A model generated the notes under the pieces. That model was not told where the DNA came from. It searched no databases and saw only the letters and a program-made list of their open reading frames with translations. From Paenarthrobacter sp. AR 02 (GTDB taxonomy: Bacteria > Actinomycetota > Actinomycetes > Actinomycetales > Micrococcaceae): 64,000 nt of DNA. This document shows, one piece after another, positions 25,110-34,599 of this stretch (its first letter is position 1; every line of letters begins with the position of its first letter). Made by a program: the position numbers and the translations under genes. The stretch is taken from positions 41,448-105,447 of the forward strand of contig NZ_JAJUKH010000014.1 of NCBI RefSeq assembly GCF_021538675.1, written 5' to 3'.

Positions 25110-26051
25110 CTATTGAGCGGCAGCTACGAGTGCCGTGAACACCCGTTCGGGTTCTTCTGCGATGCGGTTCAGGACGTACAACCACCATTGATCGCCAAAG
25201 ATCGAATATTCCCGCGTGGTGTAGCCGTCCTTGTGCAATTGGTCCAAGGTGGCGGTGCCCAGCCCGAGCAGCATTTCGAATTCCACGTCCGGCCGACTGA
25301 TCAGGTCCGGGTGCTCTGTTGTGAGTTTTCCGATAAGTGCTGCGTCGTGGGTTGCGATGGACAGCGCGTGTCCAGCCTCCAGGATGCGGCCCGCCAAACG
25401 GAGGTATGCGTCCTGTAGCTCGCTGCTCCCACGCTGGTAGGCCCGGTCGGCCGGTTCGAGGAAGGCTCCCTTGACCAACCGGATGACGCCCGGGCGTTCC
25501 AGCAGACGTTCCAGGTCGGCTGCACTACGGTGCATGCGAGCTTGGATGGTGATCCCCACTGGCAGTTCCTCCGCGATGAGGGCGTCATAGGTGTCCAGGA
25601 CCAGGTCGGTACGGTCCGAGCCCTCCGCGGAGATCATGAGCGAAGTGCCCAACGGCGCGAGAGCTTTGGCCATCGCGCGGACGTTCTCCATTGCCAGATC
25701 CTGGCCCAGGAGCAGCCCAACGTGGGAGAGGTCGAAAGAAACGGTGCTTGCAATTTTTGCTTCCCGAAGTGCGCTGATCAGCTCCAGGAAGACGGTTGCT
25801 TCATGGCGGGCCAGGTCGGCATCGCGGACGCTTTCACCGGCGTATTCGATACTGACCAGGTGCCCGCGTGACATCGAGCGCTGAGCTGCCTCCACGGCGT
25901 CGGCCACGGTGTCGCCAGCCGAGTACTGGCGTGCGATCCTGGAGGCAACGGGTGCCAGCAGGGGCGAGGCCATCACCTTTTCCTTCAGATCTTCGTCCAG
26001 CGCCCAAGCTCGCAGCACATCCGCTGCTGCTTCACGATCACTCCCGTTCAC
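25110..26051 (-). CDS. Proline dehydrogenase (monofunctional)
   Basis: 313 aa, FAD-binding TIM-barrel type that oxidises proline to pyrroline-5-carboxylate. Typical motifs: SFDLSHVGLLLGQDLA, MISAEGSDRTDLVLDTYDAL, RLVKGAFLEPADRAYQRG, ALSIATHDAALIG and FGDQWWLYVLNRIAEEP near the end. The P5C dehydrogenase partner is not in the window. Head-to-head with a TetR gene whose 5' end it touches or overlaps. Confidence 0.88.
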   Translation of the reverse strand: MNGSDREAAADVLRAWALDEDLKEKVMASPLLAPVASRIARQYSAGDTVADAVEAAQRSMSRGHLVSIEYAGESVRDADLARHEATVFLELISALREAKIASTVSFDLSHVGLLLGQDLAMENVRAMAKALAPLGTSLMISAEGSDRTDLVLDTYDALIAEELPVGITIQARMHRSAADLERLLERPGVIRLVKGAFLEPADRAYQRGSSELQDAYLRLAGRILEAGHALSIATHDAALIGKLTTEHPDLISRPDVEFEMLLGLGTATLDQLHKDGYTTREYSIFGDQWWLYVLNRIAEEPERVFTALVAAAQ

Positions 26052-26052
26052 T

Positions 26053-26592
26053 GCTCTCCCATTCGTTGCGGTATTCCGTAGTCGGCACTACCGTATTACA
26101 GCCAGTGCCGTGGCAAAGGAGGCTGGATGCACCACCGGGCTGGTGTTCCATACTTTCCCCACGAAGCGTCGCCTTCTTGTCCATGCGCGCAAGACACTGA
26201 CCGAACGCGCCGTTGCCCGGCTTGAAGAGGTAGAGGCCAACGCACCGGACCCTCTCGCCGCCCTCCAGGATGTCGTTCGCGCCCTGCCCGCAGGTCTCCG
26301 TGGCGCCAGCGACGAAGCGCGGGTCTGGGTCAGTTTCCTGGCTGCGGCCGTTGCTGATGAGGACATCGCGGAACATCACCGGCAGGGCAACCGGATGTTG
26401 CTGCGCCGCATTGAACGGCTGGCTGCGGCAGCACGACCAGACTGGACCCACGACGACGTCACGTCCTTTGCGGTGGACGTTTCGGCGTTGAGCGAGGGAC
26501 TTAACGCAGTGTCGCTGCTTGACAACGAGAGCTATTCCACTGAGCAGCAGGAGAGGTCCATCGACCGACTCTTGGAACGCACTAGACTTTGA
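26053..26592 (+). CDS. TetR-family regulator, start unclear
   Basis: HTH region VAVFRSRHYRITASAVAKEA then GCTTGLVFHTFPTKRRLL matches TetR helices 1-4, followed by a helical ligand domain to residue ~180. The coordinates give the extent of similarity: the only good in-frame starts are a GTG at 25909, 143 nt inside the proline dehydrogenase gene on the other strand, and a GTG at 26110 that would remove helix 1. Either the start is unusual or the 5' end has decayed. By position it may regulate proline dehydrogenase. Confidence 0.65.
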   Translation, partial: ALPFVAVFRSRHYRITASAVAKEAGCTTGLVFHTFPTKRRLLVHARKTLTERAVARLEEVEANAPDPLAALQDVVRALPAGLRGASDEARVWVSFLAAAVADEDIAEHHRQGNRMLLRRIERLAAAARPDWTHDDVTSFAVDVSALSEGLNAVSLLDNESYSTEQQERSIDRLLERTRL

Positions 26593-26660
26593 GCTCACTC
26601 AGGCTGGGCAACGGAGGCCGGACAGCTTCCATTGTTGAACACTTCGAAAGGGAACCGCAT

Positions 26661-26927
26661 TTGGCTTCTTCGACCACTATCAGCACGCAACGCAACGGTT
26701 CGTTTGCCATCTTCATCGGATTCGTCGTCATTGCAATCCAGTCCTTCCTGACCGGCTCATTTGTCCTTTGGCCGCTGGTTGTTGGCTCGCTTCTCGTGTT
26801 CATGGGTTGTTGCCTGAGGATTGAATCTGCCATCCTTCAGTCCCGGACGGAGGCTCCCGCTGCGGATGCGCAGCAGGCCAGAGAGCCCCGGACTTCGTCA
26901 TCCTCCGAGGTTCCTGTGATGGAATAG
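26661..26927 (+). CDS. Small membrane protein
   Basis: 88 aa from a TTG with GAAAGGG upstream. Two hydrophobic segments (FAIFIGFVVIAIQSFL and VLWPLVVGSLLVFMGCCL) and a polar, Ser/Ala-rich tail. No family recognised. Lies between the TetR gene and the mprF-like gene in the same direction, 99 nt before the latter's start, and may be cotranscribed with it. Confidence 0.6.
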   Translation: MASSTTISTQRNGSFAIFIGFVVIAIQSFLTGSFVLWPLVVGSLLVFMGCCLRIESAILQSRTEAPAADAQQAREPRTSSSSEVPVME

Positions 26928-27026
26928 CAAGGTGGCGCCGGATTGGTCCGCGCCGCTCGGCCGGGGCGTCCTGGCGCGGGACGGGTGCCACGGTCTGCAT
27001 TCCCGTTCCCGGAGAGGAAGCCCGTA

Positions 27027-29609
27027 ATGACGCACTTGGACGGTGCTGCAGTGGCGCCCCAAGAGCGCCGTCGTTTGGGCCAGCTCGTGGCCAGCGTCGC
27101 CGGTGCCCCGGTCAGCATTTGCTGCGTCCTTCTTATCGGGATTTTGGCAGCAGTTTTTGGTGGGTTCGGTGACGGTTCGCGGGTACCCCTGGGCGCGACA
27201 GCGCGGTCTTTCCCCGAGCATTGGTGGGTGCTGCTGAGTTCGGCTTTCTGGGCTCGCAACCCGACAAGTGCCGTGATCGGAATACTGCTGTTGTTGGGAG
27301 TAGGCGTCCCGGTGGAACGCCGCATCGGCAGCCGCCGGTTCGCCGTGGCTGCGGCCGCGGGCCATGTGGTGGGAGTTGCTGCCGCGATGGGGTTCGTGGC
27401 CGTGGCGGCTGGCGTGATGGGGGATTGGGTTGGCCAAATTGGTGGAAACGCTTTTGCCGGCCCCAGCGCGTTGGTTTGCGCCGTCCTGATGGCGTCCACC
27501 GCATCCATGACGACGCTATGGCGGCGCCGAATACGATTGGGCGTGTTTGCCCTGCTCCTGCTGCTGGCTTTGTACAACGGTGGTTTCGCCGACTTGGTAC
27601 GGCTCTTCGCCGCTACCGTGGGAGCTCTTGTAGGACCAGTACTCTCGGGACGTAGACCGGTAACGCCGCATCCTGTAAGTTCCCGGCATGAACGCCGGGT
27701 GCTGATTGCGCTCCTCGTCGCTGTAACGGCCATCGGGCCGGTCGTAGCCGGGCTGGCGCCCCACGCGGTAGGTCCTTTGTCGGTTCTTCGCTTTCTCTTG
27801 ACCAACCTCCAACCGGTGGACCCTGAGACATTGCAGACGCTTTGCGCGTACCCCGCCCTGGCCAGGGACTGTGCTGCCGCTGGTTTGCAATTGCGGGCCG
27901 GAGCGGGCGGCACTTTCATGGCGGTCCTTCCGTCGTTCCTGCTGCTCTTGTTTGCCGACGGGTTGCGTCGCGGACGCCGGTTCGCTTGGGCGGGAACCCT
28001 GCTCATTCAAGCAGCACTTTCCGCCATGGCTGTGGCTACCATCGTTGCGGTTTTGCAGCCCTCAGCTCCGGATACCGCTGCAGCAGAGAGTATGACTGCT
28101 GTGGATGGCGCCGGTTATGGCCATCCGTTTGCCCTTGTTCTGCCGTTGTTGCTGCCCCTGCTGCTCGCGGTGCTTCTGCTGACCCGACGAAAACTGTTTA
28201 CAGTCCGCGCTCCGAGGGGGACCTACCTCCGTCTGGCTGTTTTCGTCGTGGGGCTGGCGGCGGTCCTGGCCTTGACATACGTGGCTGCGACGTCGGCCAT
28301 GGCCCAGGATTTCAATCCGCAGCCCGGGTTGGCCGGGATTCTGGCTGACATCCCTGACCGGTTCCTGCCTCTGGGTTATATGTTCGACCTGACTCCGGCG
28401 TTCGTACCAATGAGCCCCGGAGCGGTGGCTGTGTACGAGGGTGTGGGCATCGTTTTCTGGGCCGTGACGGGAGCCGCGCTGCTCCGGACCTTCCTCAGGC
28501 CGGCCCATAACCGGCACAGCCTGGACGAAGATCGGGCACGGGCCATCATCAAAACCCAGAACGGGGGAACGTTGTCGTGGATGACCACCTGGCCGGGGAA
28601 CAGGTACTGGTTCACTTCGGACGGACACAGTTTCGTGGCCTATCGCGTGATCGGCGGTGTGGCCCTGACACTGGGCCCACCGGTCGGCCCCATAGAGGAC
28701 CAGCAAAAAACGTTCGACGAATTCTCGGTCCACGCAGCCGCGAACGGCTGGAGCCCTTGCTTCTATTCCGTGCCGCAGGACGTGAAAGACCATGCCACCG
28801 CCAGGGGTTGGGCGGGTGTCCCGGTCGCCCAGGAAACCATCCTCGACCTGGACCAGGTCACCTTCAAAGGAAAGAAGTTCCAGGACATCCGGACGGCAAT
28901 GAACAACGCCGCGAAAGCCGGTGTCCAGGCTCAATGGACTACGTACAACGCCGCGCCACGAGGCGTCCAAGCACAAATCCAGGAGATCTCCGAAGAGTGG
29001 GTCGCGGACAAAAAGATCCCCGAAATGGGTTTCACACTCGGAAGCCTTGATGAGCTCGACGATCCCGAAGTTCGTTGTCTTGTGGCCATTGATAAGGACA
29101 AGAGAGTGCACGCAGTGACCTCATGGCTCCCTGTCTACAGTGACGGCGTCGTTGTCGGCTGGACGTTGGATGTGATCCGCAGGCGAAGCACGGCCATGCG
29201 CGCCAGCGCCGAGTTCCTCATAGCCTCCGCAGCCGTCACGTTGCGGGACGAAGGATACGCGTTCATCAGCCTGTCGGGAGCCCCGCTGGCGCCACCCCCA
29301 CCCAGTGACGGCGGGACTGGACCGGACCCCTCCCCGAACGCCATGGACAGGTTCCTTGAAGGACTCGGATCCACCCTTGAACCCATCTATGGATTCCGCT
29401 CATTGCTTGGCTTCAAGTCCAAATTCCAGCCCCGGTACGTTCCGCTGTACATGGTTTATCCCGATCCGGCCGCGTTGCCGACCATCGGCAGCGCCGTTAC
29501 CCGCGCCTACCTGCCGGAGGTGGGCTTCGAACAGGGGCTCTCGCTCGCCCGGACTCTTCTGCAGTCGGTCCTTTCCCGGGTGCGACGGTCCCGGCGTTCG
29601 CGGCCATGA
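27027..29609 (+). CDS. MprF-like protein: rhomboid-type membrane domain plus DUF2156 aminoacyltransferase domain
   Basis: 860 aa. About twelve hydrophobic segments up to residue ~510; the first six (WWVLLSSAFWARNPTSAV, VPVERRIGSRRFAVA, GPSALVCAVLMAS) resemble a rhomboid-like domain. The C-terminal ~340 residues are DUF2156 (SWMTTWPGNRYWFTSDG, VALTLGPPVGP, EMGFTLGSLDELDDPEV), the lysyl-phosphatidylglycerol synthetase fold. The known family modifies membrane phospholipid with an amino acid to lower surface charge. Which amino acid is used cannot be told. The ATG follows GAGAGGAAG. Confidence 0.8.
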   Translation: MTHLDGAAVAPQERRRLGQLVASVAGAPVSICCVLLIGILAAVFGGFGDGSRVPLGATARSFPEHWWVLLSSAFWARNPTSAVIGILLLLGVGVPVERRIGSRRFAVAAAAGHVVGVAAAMGFVAVAAGVMGDWVGQIGGNAFAGPSALVCAVLMASTASMTTLWRRRIRLGVFALLLLLALYNGGFADLVRLFAATVGALVGPVLSGRRPVTPHPVSSRHERRVLIALLVAVTAIGPVVAGLAPHAVGPLSVLRFLLTNLQPVDPETLQTLCAYPALARDCAAAGLQLRAGAGGTFMAVLPSFLLLLFADGLRRGRRFAWAGTLLIQAALSAMAVATIVAVLQPSAPDTAAAESMTAVDGAGYGHPFALVLPLLLPLLLAVLLLTRRKLFTVRAPRGTYLRLAVFVVGLAAVLALTYVAATSAMAQDFNPQPGLAGILADIPDRFLPLGYMFDLTPAFVPMSPGAVAVYEGVGIVFWAVTGAALLRTFLRPAHNRHSLDEDRARAIIKTQNGGTLSWMTTWPGNRYWFTSDGHSFVAYRVIGGVALTLGPPVGPIEDQQKTFDEFSVHAAANGWSPCFYSVPQDVKDHATARGWAGVPVAQETILDLDQVTFKGKKFQDIRTAMNNAAKAGVQAQWTTYNAAPRGVQAQIQEISEEWVADKKIPEMGFTLGSLDELDDPEVRCLVAIDKDKRVHAVTSWLPVYSDGVVVGWTLDVIRRRSTAMRASAEFLIASAAVTLRDEGYAFISLSGAPLAPPPPSDGGTGPDPSPNAMDRFLEGLGSTLEPIYGFRSLLGFKSKFQPRYVPLYMVYPDPAALPTIGSAVTRAYLPEVGFEQGLSLARTLLQSVLSRVRRSRRSRP

Positions 29610-29671
29610 CGCGGCTTGATTGTCCCGCGCATTGCCCCGTGGCGATGGCCGTCCCTCTATAGGCTGGGCGG

Positions 29672-30421
29672 ATGACAACTGTGGCCTTCTGGGGCACCAT
29701 TCTCGGCGTCGTCCTCCTCGCAGCAGTGACGTGGGGAGTCCTTGGCGGGTACGGAGTGCCCCATCGGTGGGCTCCGGCGATGGCGATCCTGCGAGGGGCA
29801 GTCCAGCTCGCGGCCATCAGTGTCATTCTCAGCGGTGTGATCACCAACCCCACGTTCGTTGCTTTGGCGCTCTTGGTCATGTTCAGCGTCGCGGGGATAA
29901 CTGCTGCCCGGCGTCTTGGCTGGAACTGGCGAAACCTTCGTCGTGTTGGGGCCTCCATGAGTTTGGGGATCGGGGTCAGCATGGGCATCATTTTCGCCTC
30001 TGGCGCGATCGAGTTGACCCCTCGCTATGCGCTGGCCATCGGTGGGATCATCATCGGCAATTCAATGACCACGGCGGTCTTGGCCGGTCGCCGATTCACC
30101 GGGGCGGTCAATGACCACTGGGAGGAAGTTGAGGGGTGGCTGGCGTTGGGTGCGACTCCCCGTCAAGCCACGTTGGACTTGGCCCGCGGCGCCGTATATT
30201 CCGCTTTGATTCCTTCGATTGACCAGACCAAGACAACGGGTTTGGTGACTCTGCCGGGTGCTTTTGTCGGTGCCATTTTCGGCGGTGTCTCGCCGCTGGA
30301 AGCAGGACGGTTCCAGATTGTGGTCCTGGCGGGGATCATGGCCACCGGCGCAATCACCGCAGTCTCGGTCGTCGCTTCCCGTGCGAACGTCCGTACACGT
30401 CCTGCTCCATTGGATCGATGA
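29672..30421 (+). CDS. fetB: FetB-like ABC permease (UPF0014)
   Basis: 249 aa with six to seven membrane helices and the UPF0014 motifs LRGAVQLAAISVIL, IIIGNSMTTAVLAGRRF, LALGATPRQATLDLARGA, IPSIDQTKTTGLVTLPGAF. FetB works with the ATPase FetA in iron export in E. coli. No ATPase gene is adjacent here, so the partner is elsewhere or was lost. The following 233 nt (30422-30654) show no feature I can name. Confidence 0.85.
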   Translation: MTTVAFWGTILGVVLLAAVTWGVLGGYGVPHRWAPAMAILRGAVQLAAISVILSGVITNPTFVALALLVMFSVAGITAARRLGWNWRNLRRVGASMSLGIGVSMGIIFASGAIELTPRYALAIGGIIIGNSMTTAVLAGRRFTGAVNDHWEEVEGWLALGATPRQATLDLARGAVYSALIPSIDQTKTTGLVTLPGAFVGAIFGGVSPLEAGRFQIVVLAGIMATGAITAVSVVASRANVRTRPAPLDR

Positions 30422-30654
30422 ACAGATTGGGGAATGGTCTTACCAACTCTCATTGCTAAGACCGCTCTCACGCAGTTATTCTTCGACTGTGGAGCCGGCT
30501 CAGGAGGGCCTTTCCATCTGCCTCCGTAGCTGGCCCGGCGCTTCACGCGGCTAACTGCCGCCGTCAGGGTTTCACCCGTTCTGAACGCATGGTCTCCGCC
30601 CGATGGGTGATGCGTTTCCTTGCGAACCGTCAGGAGAGCAACGTGTGACCAACC

Positions 30655-33600
30655 ATGCAACGCATCTTTTCCTCCCGGGCGCTCGTTCTGCTGGCGAGCT
30701 TCTCCCTTGCCGTTGCAGGCTCTGTCCTGGGTCTGCTCCCCGCTGCCGGGCCCGCAGCGGCTGCCGTTCCGCTGGCAACTGACCGGATTGTCAGCACGCA
30801 CCAGAGCACCCCTTCGACGCGGATCGTCTCGCCTGCCTTCACTACAAGCCAGCCGAATGAACTCCTCGTTGCATTCCTGATGTCCGATGGGCCGAAAACC
30901 ACTGGGGGAGAGTCCTTTGTGTCCGTCGCCGGTGGCGGCCTCTCCTGGCGGCTACGCAAACGCACCAACACCCAGTGGGGCACGGCTGAGATCTGGCAAG
31001 CCGTAGCACCGAACCTGCTAACGAACGCAACGGTCACCGCCACCAACGCGGGCTCGTTCCAGTCCTCAATGACGGTGGTCACCTTCGCCGGCGCCGATGT
31101 GGCGACTGACGGCGCCGTCGGAACAGGGAATGCCACCACAGGGGCTCCAAACGCTTCCCTGACCACAACCCGGGCGGGCTCGTGGGTGTGGGGACTGGGA
31201 AACGACTGGGACAAAGCCGTTGCCCGCACTGTTGGCGCCGGCCAGACCAAGGTCGATGAGTACCTGTCAAACCAAGGCGATTCTTTCTGGGTCCAGCGCC
31301 AAACTGCTGTGACGGCCCAAGCGCCCCCTGCCGTCGTGGCAATCAATGACACGGCACCGACGACTGACCGGTGGAACCTCTCCGTCATCGAAATTCTTCC
31401 GGCCGCGCCAGCAACCGGAGACACCACTCCGCCCGTGATTTCGGGTGTGTCAGCCGGCACACCGAGTACGAGTGGCGCAACCATCACCTGGACTACGGAC
31501 GAGGCTTCCAGCACGCAGGTGGAATACGGCACGACTGCGACTTACGGCCAAAACACAGTTCAAGATCCCACGCTTCAGACCACCCACTCGGCGGCATTGT
31601 CCGGGCTGTCGGCGGGCACCCTCTACCACTACAGGGTGAAATCCGCGGACGCTGCGGGCAACCTCGCCGTCTCGGGCGATGCGGCCTTCACCACGGCCGG
31701 CTCCGGCACGGACCCGTCCGTGGTTGGCTCGTGGGGACCTGTCGTGGCTTGGCCTGAGGTGTCCATCCACGCAGCGCTGACGCCCACGGGCAAGGTCCTT
31801 ACCTGGCAGGGCGACTTCTCCCAAGGCGGCCAGCAATACCTCCTCGATCCCGTGACAGGTAACTACACCCAGGTGCCCAGCGCAGCAGTTGACCTCTTCT
31901 GCGCAGGGCAGGCGGTCCTGCCCGACGGACGTATCCTCGTCGTCGGTGGGACGGCGACAAGCGGCGGGCTGGGGATCCGCGATGTCACGGCGTTCGACCC
32001 CACCACGGAAACCTGGCAAAGCCTGGCCCCCATGAACCACCCACGGTGGTATCCGACGGCGACGACGTTGGCTGACGGCCGGGTCCTGGTGACCTCGGGT
32101 GCGAACACCAACTCGACAGACATCGTGACCATCCCGGAGGTCTATTCACCCACCACGAACTCCTGGACCGACCTGCCGGGAGCGAACCGGAATATTCCGT
32201 ACTACCCCTTCATCTATCAGTTGCCCGACGGCCGCATCCTCCAGGCCGGAGCCTCTGAACAAGCTACATCGAGCCTTGCCCTCAACATCTCCACGCAGCA
32301 ATGGACCACCGTAGACGCCCGCGTCCTGGACGCCGCTTCGATCGCGAACTACGCGCCGGGCAAGTTCATCAAGGCCGGATCTGCCGCAGACGGCGGATTC
32401 ACGGGCCAGTCCAGCAATACCGCCTACACCCTGGACATGAACGCGCAAAGCCCAGCCTGGCAGGCGACAGCGTCGATGGCGTTCCCGCGCAGCTTCGTGA
32501 ATTTGACGAACTTGCCCGATGGCACTGTCCTTGCGACAGGAGGGGGGACCGACCAATCGGGCCAGGACATCAGCAAGGCCGTGATGCCGGCCGAGATCTG
32601 GCAACCGACCGCCGGAACGTGGAGCACCGTGGCACCGATGTCGGTTCCCCGCCTCTACCACTCGGTGGCCGTCCTGCTTCCGGACGGCAGGGTGTTCGTA
32701 TCAGGCAGCGGCGGCGATACAGGCGTTGCGGACCAGAAGAGCTATCAGATCTACTCGCCGCCATACCTTTTCAAAGGTCCGCGGCCGAGCCTATCCAGCG
32801 TACCGGGCAGTGCCCAGTACAGTTCGACGGCGTTCATCGGCACCCCTGATGGGGGGCGGATTCAATCCGTGTCACTGATCAAGACGGGATCCGTGACCCA
32901 TGCCTTCGACCAGAACGCGGTAGCCATGAACCTGGGCTTCTCGCAGGCCGCCGGTGGACTCAACGTCCAAATGCCGGCCAACGGCAACTACGCCCCTCCG
33001 GGGTATTACCTGCTCTCGATCGTTGACGGCAATGGCGTTCCGTCCACGGCCGCAATGATCCGATTGTCAGCGCCGAGCCAGGACACCACCCCTCCAACTG
33101 CTCCGACGAACCTGGCTGCGTCAGCATCTGCGGGACAGATCGCCTTGACGTGGACGGCCGGCACGGACAACGTAGGGGTCACCTCTTACCGGGTCTCGCG
33201 CGACGGAACAGTAGTCGGGAACCCGGTGTCCATCAGTTACAGCGACACTTCGGTGCTCGCCGGGACGACGTACACCTATACGGTCGCCGCCGTCGACGCG
33301 GCAGGCAACGTCAGTCCGCCGTCGAACACTGCAACGGCGCAAGCCGTTGCTGCGGGCAGTGGAATCACGGTCGACAAAATCGTCTCCGTCCACCAAGGAA
33401 CCAGTACGTCGACGATCAGCGCTCCGGGTGTGACAACCACGGGCTCCAATGAACTCCTCCTTGCCTTCATCAGTTCAGACGGTCCGAACTCCGCGAATTC
33501 GGCAAGCATCAGTGCCGTCTCCGGCGGAGGGCTCAGCTGGACACTCCGACAAAGGTCCAATGCACAGCCAGGGACCGCGGAAATCTGGCAGGCCGTCGCC

Positions 33601-33999
33601 CCCGGACCGCTCTCGAATGCGACAGTCACCGCCACGCAGGCCTCGGGAAGCTGGCAGGCCGCCATGTCGGTTGTCGCCCTCCGCGGAGCGGATATCACGA
33701 CGGGCGCAACACTGGGCGCAAACGCCGCCTCCGGCGCGCCAACTGCCACCCTCACCACCACGGGGGCCGGCTCCTGGGTCTGGGGCGTCGGTACGGACTG
33801 GTCCAACCCGATAGCCCGCACGGCAGGGTCCAATCAGACCCTCGTCGACCAGTACCTGGCGCCAGCGGGCGACTCCTACTGGGTTCAGCGCCAGAACTCC
33901 GCCACCCCAAGCAACGGCACGGCTGTGACGATCAACGACACCTCACCGACAACGGACCGTTGGAACCTCGCTCTCATAGAGATTCGTGCCGCACCATAA
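30655..33999 (+). CDS. Secreted galactose/glyoxal oxidase-like copper-radical oxidase
   Basis: 1114 aa. Signal peptide at 1-36 (LLASFSLAVAGSVLGLLP). A ~205-residue domain of unknown type (42-248), an Fn3-like domain (250-345), a seven-bladed Kelch-like oxidase core with DUF1929 end (355-810), a second Fn3 (812-900), then a second copy of the first domain (903-1114). Copper-radical residues of galactose oxidase are matched: Cys416 (VDLFCAGQ), Tyr466 (HPRWYPTATT), Tyr668-His669 (RLYHSVAVLLPDGRVF), His749 (VTHAFDQ). It would oxidise a primary alcohol or aldehyde to produce hydrogen peroxide outside the cell. The substrate is open. Confidence 0.88.
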   Translation: MQRIFSSRALVLLASFSLAVAGSVLGLLPAAGPAAAAVPLATDRIVSTHQSTPSTRIVSPAFTTSQPNELLVAFLMSDGPKTTGGESFVSVAGGGLSWRLRKRTNTQWGTAEIWQAVAPNLLTNATVTATNAGSFQSSMTVVTFAGADVATDGAVGTGNATTGAPNASLTTTRAGSWVWGLGNDWDKAVARTVGAGQTKVDEYLSNQGDSFWVQRQTAVTAQAPPAVVAINDTAPTTDRWNLSVIEILPAAPATGDTTPPVISGVSAGTPSTSGATITWTTDEASSTQVEYGTTATYGQNTVQDPTLQTTHSAALSGLSAGTLYHYRVKSADAAGNLAVSGDAAFTTAGSGTDPSVVGSWGPVVAWPEVSIHAALTPTGKVLTWQGDFSQGGQQYLLDPVTGNYTQVPSAAVDLFCAGQAVLPDGRILVVGGTATSGGLGIRDVTAFDPTTETWQSLAPMNHPRWYPTATTLADGRVLVTSGANTNSTDIVTIPEVYSPTTNSWTDLPGANRNIPYYPFIYQLPDGRILQAGASEQATSSLALNISTQQWTTVDARVLDAASIANYAPGKFIKAGSAADGGFTGQSSNTAYTLDMNAQSPAWQATASMAFPRSFVNLTNLPDGTVLATGGGTDQSGQDISKAVMPAEIWQPTAGTWSTVAPMSVPRLYHSVAVLLPDGRVFVSGSGGDTGVADQKSYQIYSPPYLFKGPRPSLSSVPGSAQYSSTAFIGTPDGGRIQSVSLIKTGSVTHAFDQNAVAMNLGFSQAAGGLNVQMPANGNYAPPGYYLLSIVDGNGVPSTAAMIRLSAPSQDTTPPTAPTNLAASASAGQIALTWTAGTDNVGVTSYRVSRDGTVVGNPVSISYSDTSVLAGTTYTYTVAAVDAAGNVSPPSNTATAQAVAAGSGITVDKIVSVHQGTSTSTISAPGVTTTGSNELLLAFISSDGPNSANSASISAVSGGGLSWTLRQRSNAQPGTAEIWQAVAPGPLSNATVTATQASGSWQAAMSVVALRGADITTGATLGANAASGAPTATLTTTGAGSWVWGVGTDWSNPIARTAGSNQTLVDQYLAPAGDSYWVQRQNSATPSNGTAVTINDTSPTTDRWNLALIEIRAAP

Positions 34000-34020
34000 C
34001 CGCCGGACTCCGGTGCCCGA

Positions 34021-34473
34021 TCACGTGGATTCGGTGCGCTTCAGTGCCATCCAGGCTTGAAAACCGCCGATGAGGTCTGTCGCCTGGGCCAGCCCCAACC
34101 GTTGCAGGTTGTGTGCGGCCAGGCTGGAACTGTAGCCCTCATTGCAGACGACCACGATCCGCCGGGCGGCATCCCCGGCGCCCGGGATACGGTGCGGGCT
34201 GGATGGATCGAGTCGCCATTCGAGAACGTTCCGGTCGATGACCACCGCTCCCGGGAGCTCACCGTCCCGGTCCCGTTGATCGACCGGCCGTGTATCAACA
34301 ACCAGGGCGCCCTCCTCGATCTCCCGCTCAAGATCCCCAGCGTGAACCCGGTCCAATCCAAGGCGGCTCTCAGCGAGTAACTGGTCAATCGTCAGAGGCC
34401 CGGGGACGAAGGTTGGGGCCAAACCCCCCGGGCCCGATGCATGTTCGTCGTCGGGAATATCCCGCTGCGTCAT
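34021..34473 (-). CDS. Rhodanese-domain sulfurtransferase
   Basis: 150 aa, one rhodanese domain: GALVVDTRPVDQRDRDGELP, GAVVIDRNVLEWRLDP, active-site loop VVCNEGYSSSLAAHNL with Cys as nucleophile, and TDLIGGFQAWMAL. Divergent from fdhA. Rhodaneses can carry selenium as well as sulfur, and formate dehydrogenase needs sulfuration of its cofactor, so its place beside a Sec module is suggestive, not proof. Confidence 0.82.
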   Translation of the reverse strand: MTQRDIPDDEHASGPGGLAPTFVPGPLTIDQLLAESRLGLDRVHAGDLEREIEEGALVVDTRPVDQRDRDGELPGAVVIDRNVLEWRLDPSSPHRIPGAGDAARRIVVVCNEGYSSSLAAHNLQRLGLAQATDLIGGFQAWMALKRTEST

Positions 34474-34565
34474 GGTCTACCTCCAATTGCTGCCGTCCGG
34501 TGCGCCTTCCACCATTAAACGAAACACTGCGGAAAAGGGTTAGCGGCGCCGGGGTGTTGGTCCTG

Positions 34566-34593
34566 TTGCTGCCGCAGTGGTTTGGGCTATGCT
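34566..34593 (+). promoter_or_regulatory. Predicted fdhA promoter, leaderless transcript
   Basis: A -35-like TTGCTG (34566-34571), 16-bp spacer, and -10 TATGCT (34588-34593). Start of transcription would fall on or very near the A of the ATG at 34600. No ribosome site precedes that ATG, which agrees with a leaderless message. Confidence 0.45.
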
Positions 34594-34599
34594 CCAGAA

